NCBI GenBank assembly: GCA_954871525.1 | Contig: OX940869.1 | Span: 18,504,001-18,568,000, forward strand | Length of the DNA: 64,000 nucleotides | DNA from: Parietaria judaica | Taxonomy: Eukaryota > Streptophyta > Magnoliopsida > Rosales > Urticaceae | Reading direction: 5' to 3' | The notes under the pieces: model-generated | Databases searched by the model: none | What the model saw: only the letters and a program-made list of their open reading frames with translations | Told to the model about the DNA's origin: nothing | Shown: one piece after another, positions 11,961 through 21,580 of the stretch | How positions within the stretch are numbered: position 1 is the first letter of the stretch | How the letters are laid out: every line of letters begins with the position of its first letter | Program-made: the position numbers and the translations under genes

Positions 11961-12368
11961 AGGTACTGAAAAACAAGTAAAATGGACAAGAGTTCACGTC
12001 AAATTCATTGGAAATTCCCCATCAAACATCCACAAAGACAGTATAACTTCATACGTACACAATCGAATAGAGAAACTGTTACCGAAAAGGTTTAACAAAA
12101 TAGAGAATATGAATAGTACAAGATAAAAAAAAAAAAACAAACACTGATGAACTAAACGAGTTTGATTCAAATTTAAACAAAACGAATTCATCCTCTAACA
12201 AATTCAAGCAATAATCAGAAAAGAATTAACGAGAAATATCAATAATAATTTTAGAGCTTTACCACGAGCGAAGAGAAGCTTAGATGTTCAAAACCCTAAA
12301 TGAACGAGAAGCTTAGATGTTTAAAACCATAAACACACGAGAAATAACAATAATAATGTCAATGGGTA
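11961..12368. other. non-coding flank upstream of the F-box remnant
   Basis: AT-rich sequence with no recognisable coding. Near 12255-12345 a GAGAAGCTTAGATGTT word is duplicated about 45 bp apart. The stretch ends in CAATGGGTAGTTTT, a word that is also part of an inverted repeat at 47655-47765. Confidence 0.5.
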
Positions 12369-12373
12369 GTTTT

Positions 12374-12499
12374 TGTTGAGAATTATGAATAATTTTAATT
12401 AGTCATGTAATTAGTCTAATAACGTTTAGTGTTTAGGCTATATATAAAAGGTCATTTGACCAATGAATGAGATAGCAGTTCAAACCCATATCGACAACT
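12374..12499 (+). repeat. 5' LTR of copia element B
   Basis: 126 bp ending directly at the primer-binding site. A CTATATATAA TATA-box-like word occurs near 12439-12448. Confidence 0.92.
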
Positions 12500-12511
12500 T
12501 GGTATCAGAGC
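12500..12511 (+). promoter_or_regulatory. primer-binding site of copia element B
   Basis: TGGTATCAGAGC immediately follows the LTR. This is the initiator methionine tRNA 3' complement used by most plant copia elements. Confidence 0.93.
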
Positions 12512-13927
12512 TCAGCAAAAAACCCTAAAACTGATCAGAGCTACAAAGTCACGTGAATCTGCGGTAGAGACGTAGCTCGTGGCTGGAATCGTTCGCCGGA
12601 AGAGCGTAAGCCGAGCGTTGGAGTCGGCATTCGCTAGCGTGCAGTGGAGGAGGGTTTCACTGTGGAAAAGCTCGGGGTCTGAGAAGGGTTCGACTTGAGC
12701 GAGGCTCGTGTAAAAGAAGCTCGATTTGGAGAATAGATTGAAGAAGCTCCATTGAAGCTCGGAGAAGCTTGGTGTTCAAAGCTTGAAGCTGGGAGAGGTG
12801 GAGGATTCGATCGAAAGGTTTGGATTTGCTCAAATTTGGTCCGAGGACTCGGAGAGCGTGGAAGCTCGGAGAAGCGTGGTCGATTGGCGTCGATAGCAGG
12901 GTCGATTGAGAAGAAGAATTGATTGGAGAAGAAACCCAATCGAGGGAGAAGAAGTTTGATCGATTTCAATCGCCTGGTTCGAAGGCAGGAGAAATAAGAA
13001 GTTCCAAGCTTGCTGTGGAAGGAGAAGAGAAGAGAGAAGCTGTGAAGGTGTTCCAAGAAGGGAGAAGAAGCAACGATCAAAAAAGAGGAGAAGCTGCGAT
13101 TGATCGAAGGCCTAGGGCTCGAGCAGAGAAGAAGAGTCGGAGGCTGGTTTCAATACGCAGGGATTGATTTCTAATCGTGCGAAGCTCAAGGAGATTCAGA
13201 GGTGCGACCCAGGGCTTGGAAGACAACGATTGCGATTCGCGTCCAAGGCGGTGGTCAGAAGATTCCGGTGAGTTCTACGGCGGTCGTCGGTGACGGGGGT
13301 GAGAGCTCAGGCGACGAAGGTGATAGCTCGAGGGAAGAGCTCAAGAGGAGCGCAGGATACGCACGAAGAAAAAAAAAGAAAAGGAAAAAGAAAAAGGAAA
13401 AGGAGAAATTCCTTTTTTGACCTTGGTGTTGTCTGCTTGTTCATGCGCAAGCTTTGGTGTGCCCACAAGCAGAAAAATCGTGTGGTTTGGGATTGTTTCT
13501 GCTTGTGCCTGCGCCGAATCTCACGTCCCTGCGCCCAGAAAATTATTTTTGTGAGATCATTCTCTGTCCTTTCTCTTTTCGTTTGTTAAACTTTGATTGG
13601 GTTCGGGGAGCCATAAGCTAGGATCTGGCAATAAGTTCAAAGAAAAATAGGACGGCGGCAACTATTTCAAAGAGGATGACAGAGGAAGAATTGATCGATT
13701 TCTTCCGATTCACTAGAGGATTTGGTATGAGGCGAAAAAAGATGGAAGAAACAATGGGTATGAGGCATGGACTAACAGTTGAAATAAGTGACAGTAGAGT
13801 ACACAGAGAAACTCGACAGTGTTACAACTGCGGTGCGATTGGCCACCTGAGGGCGGCATGTCCAAAGGCATCGAAGGAGAGGGAGTACGTCAATCGAGGA
13901 CAATCTAGTGCCCGCTGGCGTGGATAG
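12512..13927 (+). pseudogene. leader and deleted gag of copia element B
   Basis: About 1.1 kb of leader rich in AAGCTCGG and GAAGAAG words precedes a gag remnant. Around 13630 the residues GNKFKEK and DGGNY resemble the N-terminus of copia gag. The frame then jumps to the C-terminal part at 13676-13927. That part carries a CCHC zinc knuckle with spacing CX2CX4HX4C (CYNCGAIGHLRAAC, about 13822-13863). The intervening capsid (UBN2-type) region of roughly 200 residues is missing. A stop at 13927 separates gag from the protease frame. Gag normally binds and packages the element RNA, and this copy could not make a particle protein. Confidence 0.75.
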
Positions 13928-13981
13928 TTTGGAGGCCAGGGTGGTCGTAGTGGTGGTTACAATGGTAGCCATCATGCACAC

Positions 13982-16965
13982 TTGACGGTTGGAGACGATG
14001 AAAAGGAAGACACAAAGCAAATCTGCACTAAGAATGAGGTTCTCAAGATGCTCAGGGACTATATGCCGGTGAACCAGGCAGGTATGGAGTATATAACTAA
14101 AGGGTATACTTCCTCTGCAGTGAATGTTGCGAAGTTCACTACACGAAGAAAATATTGGATAGTGGATTCTGGCGCTACTCGGCATGTGACTGGCACTGCG
14201 AGTGAATTCACTAAATATACTCAACTTGCAGTCCCTGAAAAAATTCAAACTGCTGATGGCACATCCCAACCTGTAATTGGAAAACGTGTAGTTGAGTGTA
14301 CCAATCATATGACGTTGACAGATGTTTTGCATGCTCCATCGTTTCCGGTGAACCTTTTGTCTATCAGTGCCATTATACTCCGATTGAATTGTAGAGTGAC
14401 GTTTGACATTCCCAGGGTGGTGTTTCAAGAAAAGGGAACCGGCAGACTACTTGGGACTGGGACTTGGAGTAACGGGTTGTGGTACATGGACCGAGGAGGT
14501 ATGGATGCGGCGTTGGCGTCCATAGTAGAGAAAGAAAGCATGAAGACATCCGACAAGAGTACGGAAGACGAGTTGATGTTATATCCGCCATTGTATGAAA
14601 ATTCTGACAAACGGAAACTCGTATGTGATTCATGTGAATACGGAAAACATACCCGAAGCTCCTATGTTAGCTTGGGAAAAAAAGAGGCTTCACCCGTTTC
14701 ACTTGATTCATTCAGATGTATGGGGACCGTGTCCTACGACTTCAATACATGGTTATCGCTATTTCGTGACGTTATTGATTGTCATACTCGTATCACTTGG
14801 TTATATCTGATGAAAAGTAAGAGTGAAGTGCTCACTTGTTCCAAATACTTTCACAGGAAGGTTCAGACACGGTATGGTGCTGTTTTGAGGGTGTTAGTAT
14901 CCCAGTATCATTCGGTGGTCAAGACACTGCGATCAGATAATGGGACGGAGTATATCAACAACGCATTCAGAGAATATCTATCCTCATATGGGATAGAACA
15001 TCAGACCACGTGCCCATACACCTCAGCACAAAATGGAGTTGCATAAAGGAAGAACCGACATCTTTTCGAGATAGCTCGGTGTATGATGTTCGAGAAGAAT
15101 GTTCCGAAGTACTTGTGGGGGGAAGCTGTTTTGACAGCGGCGTACCTAGTAAACAAGATGCCTTCGAGGGTGTTGGATGGAAAAACACGACAAGAGATGT
15201 TGGGATTAGATATGGAAGGCGTTATTCCCAACAAAGTGTTTGGATGTGTATGCTTTGTCAAGGATAACAAGCCAACCGTCCGGAAGTTGGATAATAGAGC
15301 TGTAAAGTGTATCTTTGTAGGATATTCTACTACTCAGAAAGGTTATGTCTGCTGGAGTCATGTCGAGAAGCTACAGTTTGTGAGCATGGATGTGACCTTC
15401 CGTGAGCATGAGTCCTACTACGACGTGCCAGTTTCTTCTCCCTTTGGGGACTCGCATGATACGCGAGAGGGGGAGAATGGTGGTAGTAGCTATAATTCCA
15501 GACCATCTATGGTGACGGTGGTGAGACGTTCAGTTTCGTATGATTCGAGCTTAGAGTCAGAGACTTAGGAGATGGTGACGGAGGTTGAAGACGGTGACAG
15601 AGGTTAGGCTCAGGGTGAGAGCTCAGGGTCAGAAAGTGAGGAGGAGGCTTATGTGACTGACGGGGACAAAGATCAAGCTCAGGGGGAGCTGAGTGCTCCC
15701 GGGGATAGAGTTACGGTTCACGAGGAACGAACAGAGAGGAACGCGAGGAGAGTTGGTCCAACTCAGGGGGAGCTGAAGGTGTATACAAGGAGGAGGCAAC
15801 GGGATCAGGCAATGCCCGAGCCACCTACACCAATGGAAGCTACTTTACGAAGGAGTTCGCGAGGTAATGCGGGACGTCCTCCGAACAGATATGGCTACGA
15901 CATTGGAGATTATGTCTCGTATGAGGATGTTGGGGATGAAACTCGGGCAATTTTCACGTCACTGGATGCGGTCACTATTCCCAATACATAGCAGCAAGCG
16001 ATGGCGGATCCGAAGTGGAAAGTTGCGATGAAGGAAGAACTCGGCGCCTTGGAAAAGAACAAGACGTGGGATCTTGTCTCACTACCAGCGTGGAAGAAGG
16101 TTGTGGGATGTAGATGGGTATTCACAGTCAAGCAAAACCCGAAAGAGCACATTGAGTGCTACAAGGCACGGTTAGTTGCAAAGGGGTATAGTCAGACGTA
16201 CGGCATCGACTATGACGAGACATTCGCACCAGTGGTGAAGATGAGTACGGTGAGGACTCTTGTATCAGTGGCAGCCAATCGCGGATGGAAGCTGGACCAA
16301 CTCGATGTGAAAAATCCGTTTCTTCACGGAGACTTGTTGGAATAAGTGTACATGGAGGTACCGACGGGTTTTGAGACTCGACAGATAGCAGGGAAAGTGG
16401 CCAGGTTGAGAAGTCGTTGTATGGCTTGAAGCAGTCTCCGAGAGCTTGGTTTGACCGATTCAGAAAGGCTATGATAGACATCGGATACGAGCAGATCAAC
16501 GCTTATCACACGGTCTTCCATCAGCGGTGAGGAGATCGGACCACTATACTCGTAGTGTATGTGGGTGATATAATCATCACGGGCGATGATGAGAACGAAA
16601 TCATTCGGTTGAAGGAGAGACAAGGGAAGCAGTTTGAAGTGAAGGATCTAGAGAAACTGAAATACTTCATGGGGATTGAGGTGCTTTGGGGAGCAAAGGG
16701 AATAGTCCTAATCCAGAGGAAGTATGCCCTAGATCTCCTTACAGAAACCGGTATGCTAGGATGCAAGCCCGCGGCGTCTCCGATTGATCAAAACACCAAG
16801 TTGAGTGCCGAGTCGGGGAAGCCGGTTGATTGTGAGAGATACCAGAGGCTGGTGGGCCGTATGATATACTTGTGTCATACTCATCCAGATATTTCATTTG
16901 CTGTGAGCGTGGTGAGCTGCTACATGCATGATTCGATAGATGGACATATGAATGCAGTACATCGG
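13982..16965 (+). pseudogene. copia element B protease, integrase and 5' half of reverse transcriptase
   Basis: Protease has WIVDSGATRHVTG (about 14155-14193). The GAG-pre-integrase zinc region includes CDSCEYGKHTRS. Integrase shows HSDVWGP in a neighbouring frame (compensating shifts around 14670 and 14770), then LRSDNGTEY. At 15044-15046 a TAA stop sits exactly where the catalytic Glu of the NGVAERKNRH motif belongs. 15083-15568 is the integrase C-terminus. 16001-16345 is reverse transcriptase to FLHGDLLE, followed by a stop. A further frameshift near 16400 leads to 16555-16965, where the YVDD box reads YVGD (16558-16569), losing the first catalytic Asp. The gene is cut at 16965 by element C. 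Confidence 0.88.
16961..16965. repeat. target-site duplication ATCGG (left copy) of element C
   Basis: Identical to 27710-27714 on the other side of element C. Both copies lie inside element B coding sequence. Confidence 0.93.
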
Positions 16966-19699
16966 TGTTGGACATATGTGTCCTTAAACAAGATAGTTTA
17001 TCCATTTGTAAAAGATTATGACAAGTCGTTGAATAAAGATGATGCTTATTATGATAATCTTATTATAGTTTCTGGTAGAGTAAAATAGAATGTTTGATTC
17101 CTTAGTTCATAAAGGATGCAATTATGTTATTATTATCACAACAGAGTCAATGTGAGGAAGAATTAATAATCATAATAAATGAACTTAAAATGTCCGTGAC
17201 CTGATCAACTGGGTGGGAGCCCATTAATCGTATAAGGTCATTAATGTGACTAAGTGATAATCCTATTCTGGATTTTGTGTGTGTCACACTCACTAGAAGT
17301 GCATTAAGTATGAAGTGTCTTCATACTGGACTGGACCTGACTTAAACTCCGGAAGTTATCATATAAGACCGTCACTGATAACTTGGAGTTGAGTCACTAG
17401 TAGATGATCAAATGGATATTCGATCTAAGTCCTGAGTGATCTTGAGTCCAAGCTGCTGGCTTGATTGTTCTTTGATTTAACCGTTAAAGAACACGAAATA
17501 TTACCGCTGTTCCCAACACTATTATTTTGGGAACATGATAGTCAGCAGTAAGGGTAGCTTGGTCATAGACATGGGCATCACACAGATCTCTTCAGAGTGA
17601 TGATGATTCCCTTGATTGTCGGTGGTGAGAAGTGAGAGGTATCCGTGCGCAACTTATGAATCGAAACCATAAGTGGGTCACTCATAATATTACTGACTGA
17701 GTCAAGGATGAAAATGCAATGAGGGGCATAACGGTAGAAACCGCCTGCTCGTGTGTGGATCATCAAGTGAAAGATCAATAACCCGAATTTGATTGTATCA
17801 ATGGACACCCTGCTGATATAAAGGGAATAATATATACCGTATCACTAAAGAGTGCAGCCTCGGGTCTATAGTGGAATCACTTCGAGGTTTGACGAACAAC
17901 TAGCAGTTCGTTGGAGCTTAAGTGATATGGGTCAATGGTCCCCAGGATAGCTCCGTAACTGATGATACATACGTGATTAAAATACATTCTGGATAATGTT
18001 TAATCATTTGGCTTGACTTATAAAACTGAAAGGTCTGTGGCAGACGTCAGATAGTTTTATCGTTAGCGTGGCAAAAGTACCATATTTTGGTACACGAAAT
18101 TAACTTATAAAAGAAAGTTAGAATTTAGATTTTCTATCAGCACCATGTTGTTGGAAATTAAATTCTAAGCAACTTTGCTTTTTGAACCAAGTCATTTCGA
18201 CTTACGGTTAGTGATTTATGGATTTTCTAAGTTTATGATCGGTTCGATAAACTTTGAAATTAAATCACATGTCACGAATTTAAATGATGGTGTGGCACCA
18301 TGACATTTTAATGTGTGATATTGAGATCAGGAAATATTAATATAATTTAATTATTTGAATTTAATTATTAATATGTTATTAATAATTAATTAATAATTAA
18401 TAGATTTATATTAATAAATAAAAATATATATTTATATGTGTAAATTCGAATTAAGGTTTCATAGTATGAAACCCTAGCCAATTCGAATAACATGATTTGG
18501 TCTTTCCATATTTGCGGCATAAGTACCAAATGTTTTGGTATTTTAGCAAATCCCTAAAATCAATATTATCCATTGGATCGGTTATGATTTAATATCAACC
18601 GTTGGATTAGGATATTGATAAATTCGAATTTGATAACTTGGTGACCAAGTTTAAATTTTCGAATTTGGTTAATTAATTATATCCGTTAGATCGGTCTAAG
18701 ATTTAATCTTTACCGTCGGATTGGAAATTAATTAATTATATATATTTATATAATTTTCGAATTATAGATTAAGGATAAAATCGAAATTGTTTTTAATAAA
18801 TCTTTTTATATTTGATTTGATCCTAAACTAATTTGATCCATTAGATCGGTTTAAAGATTTATCTCAACCGTTGGATCTAGATAATGATAATTCGAATTTT
18901 AATATAAATATATATGATAATTCGAATTTAATAAAGATAAGAAGATAAGATTTGATTTTTGATTTATCCAAATCTTTCTTATTTAATTAAATCCCTAATT
19001 AATTATATCCATTGGATTTAGATGAGATTAAATCTGGACCATTGGATTAAGATAATTAATTATATTTAATATATAGAATTCGAATTTTAGGGAGGGAATT
19101 TCTCCAATTCGGTTACGGTTTGAGCCTATAAATAGGAGGCTCATTCTACACATTTTTCACACCTTTCCCCAGAGAAAAATTCGAACTCTCCCTCTTCCTC
19201 AGGGTCTGCGAATTTTCTCTCTGATCTCTCTTTTCTGGTTCGGTTTAGGAGACTATTTCTCCGGAAACTTAAAAAGAGCCATCAGTTAAAATTTTGCGAC
19301 GGAGTCATGCCGGCGAAGCCCACGCTTCGGTACGAGGATTCCAGGAGAATATCCCGGAAGATCACGGGAGTTTCCCTCAGCACTGGCGGAGCCCTGCCCG
19401 ATTCAGAACGCGCAGCCGGAAGTCGTCAATTGAGGTACGGCCTTATGCATTGGGTTAATAAATGCAACCATTTACTGCTTTCTATTTATTTCCTATTATG
19501 ACTAGATTATTAATAATGATTTATGAATATTAAATTATATAATATTTATCAGATCTTGGGATATGGATATTATCCGATATTCGGACCGTTGTACAGATAA
19601 CAAGTTTTCCGCTTTAAAATAATTTTTAAATGTTACCCGGACGGTCCGGAGGTACAATTCGTGATAATTTTCAAGGAATCCGATACGTGATTCCCAACA
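16966..19699 (+). repeat. 5' LTR of copia element C
   Basis: 2734 bp. U3 contains four spaced modules of the type ATCCATTGGATCGGTT ... AACCGTTGGAT (about 18576, 18680, 18834, 19003). TATAAATA lies at 19127-19134. Downstream of it is a GC-richer transcribed part with a short open frame (19307-19501) whose sequence is conserved in the other family LTRs. The frame ends past a GGTACGGCCTTATGCATTGG block (19435-19454). The sequence TGCGGCATAAGTACC lies at 18513-18527. Confidence 0.95.
19127..19134 (+). promoter_or_regulatory. TATA box of the element C LTR
   Basis: TATAAATA sits about 570 bp before the LTR end and is preserved in all four family LTRs (27137-27144, 51915-51922, and inverted at 36471-36478). 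Confidence 0.8.
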
Positions 19700-19701
19700 A
19701 T

Positions 19702-19714
19702 TGGTATCAGAGCC
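19702..19714 (+). promoter_or_regulatory. primer-binding site of copia element C
   Basis: TGGTATCAGAGCC begins two bases after the LTR end. It is complementary to the 3' end of initiator methionine tRNA. Confidence 0.93.
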
Positions 19715-19849
19715 AAGTTTCAAGGATAAATAATTACGTAATTTAATTAATGTGTTTAAGAACGAATTATTTGATGAATAAAATTAATTATTTAAAATTG
19801 AAATTTTGAATTTCTAGATATTTTAAATATTAATTTAAAATAAGAAAAT

Positions 19850-20235
19850 TACCCAACCCGAAAAATCGGACCGGGTAGTTGGACCGGGCTGCCCTTGGCA
19901 GCCCAGCCCGAGAATGACGCGAACAGGGGCTGCCGCTGCAGCCCCAGGTTGTTCGCCAGGGGCAAAGCCCACGGGCCAGGCCCACGGGCAGGGCCCTCGC
20001 CAAGGCCTCTCGGCCAGGGCAGGGGCACCCGAGTGGGCCTAGCGGGCTGGCCGCAGGCCGCGCTGCTTGGCAGCGGAATGGGCCTGCAGGCCCAGCCCGA
20101 AGTGCCAGGGCAATGCCCTGGCCTACCCGAGGGCTGTCCCTGCCCATTCCACGGGCACGTGGGCCCGGGCTTAAGCCCAGAGGGCCCACGTGCAAATTTT
20201 TATATGGGTCGGATTTTTATTCCGACCCGGATCCC
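19850..20235 (+). other. GC-rich hairpin-dense leader block of element C
   Basis: About 380 bp of strongly GC-rich sequence sits inside AT-rich DNA. It is a chain of short inverted repeats: CTGCCCTTGGCAG, CCAGGGCAATGCCCTGG, CGCTGCTTGGCAGCG, GGGCCTGCAGGCCC, and an outer pair CACGTGGGCCC / GGGCCCACGTG around 20155-20192. It closes with GGGTCGG ... CCGACCC (20206-20227). Open frames cross it on both strands, but they are composition artefacts. The likely role is RNA structure in the leader (packaging, dimerisation or translation control), which is inference. Confidence 0.7.
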
Positions 20236-20329
20236 GTGGATTAATTATTAATTATTATTAATGAAATTAATATTTATGAAATTAATATTTATGAATTAAA
20301 ATTAATTATGATTAATTAATATAAATTAA

Positions 20330-20565
20330 AATTTGGATGTTATTTCTGGATAAATAACATTGTCTTATTTTAATTAATTCATAAATTTAAATATGGATGT
20401 TATTTAATAATATAAATAACATTGTCTTATTTAATAAATTAAAATATGGATGATAATATTCGAAGAATAATATCATTGTCTTATTTTAATATTTCATAAA
20501 TAATTATTAAAGGGCATTAAAATGTTTAATGATAATTCTTAGAGAATAAGTATCATTAATTATGA
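20330..20565 (+). repeat. tandem array of four AT-rich stem-loops in the element C leader
   Basis: Four successive units at about 60-65 bp spacing each contain an inverted repeat. Two have ATGTTATTT ... AAATAACAT stems, the third ATGATAATATTC ... AATAATATCAT, the fourth AATGATA ... TATCATT. The first three are followed by TGTCTTATTT. Both stem arms changed between units while pairing was kept, which suggests selection on structure. Confidence 0.65.
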
Positions 20566-21059
20566 ATATTCATCATAGATATAATTTGATATAACCGATT
20601 TTCATAACCCTCAAACATAGTGTCTATGTTTAGATCATTATTAATATGTCTATATAGGATAGATAAAAATAATAAAGAGTAAATGTAAAAGTGTTAATTA
20701 TTAGTCGGAAAAATTTCAAACGTACAATCTTGCCTAAGGAAGAGGGAATCAAAAGTGGGGCCGGTTCACCATCCACTTCTGGGTGACCGGTTAGGACCCC
20801 TCCCATCGACCTGGAGAGCGTACGTTTTGATCTATCAATACCGACGAAATAATAAACACATTTTTTTAGGGCTTATTTTAAAATTACGTGTCGTAATAAA
20901 TGAAGCCAAAAATATAAACTTTTAATGTGTCATTAATAGACAGTTTATATAATAAGTTTTTATAACTTAGAAATTAAAAACGTTATTTCCTAAAAACAAT
21001 GGCAAGTATAGAATAAAACACAGGTCTCCATTATTACTGTCGCAAGGTCTGCTAACCAC

Positions 21060-21430
21060 ACCGCCTCGAGTCACCCTAGTGTGTCCATTCCCTAAGGAAG
21101 GTGTGCTTGTGGGAGGTTTGACACCGTGATAGTTCCAAAAGAATATGGGGACGGAGGAATCTTGGATATGGACCGCGAGTCACCCTAGAGTGACCATTCC
21201 CTAAGGACGACATTTCCAAGAGGATCCCGAGAACCGAAAATAATGGGTTAAGCTTGCACGGAAGTTGGTGCTTCCCGACCGTCTATGGTGATAGTTAATA
21301 ATCATAGAGGACTTTTGTAGTTCTTGTTATGAATATTAATTAAGTTTATGACTAAAACTTAGTTTAACCAAACTACACGGTTGATACCGCGAGTCACCCT
21401 GGAGTGACCATGCCACTAAGGACGGCAACG
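21060..21430 (+). repeat. three dispersed GTCACCC stem-loop repeats in the element C leader
   Basis: A unit of about 40 bp, with core GTCACCCTAGAGTGAC followed by CATTCCCTAAGGA, occurs near 21068, 21178 and 21391. A related CCTAAGGAAG occurs near 20733. The core is a 5-bp stem with a 6-base loop. The copy near 21391 has CCTGGA in the loop. The copy near 21068 has a weakened second arm. The interval is non-coding. Confidence 0.7.
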
Positions 21431-21580
21431 ACGTGTACAGTCGGTTAAATTATCACGAAATAGTTAAAGGGTTTATTTTAACGTTTTTCCCAGAACATGT
21501 TTGCATCATGTAACTATTTCAAATAAAATATTTTTTCTAAACATTCTACCTATAATAAAGTTTAATAAGTTTCTTTTTCA

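Noticed and set aside
12634..13589. Frames in the leader of element B, including Lys/Arg-rich peptides
   Set aside because: Composition-driven frames in GAAG/AAGCTC repeats. The recognisable gag remnant is in the frame near 13630-13927.
19830..20251. GC-rich open frames on both strands resembling Gly/Pro/Ala-rich proteins
   Set aside because: They are caused by the hairpin-rich GC block. Both strands are open simultaneously and no domain is visible.
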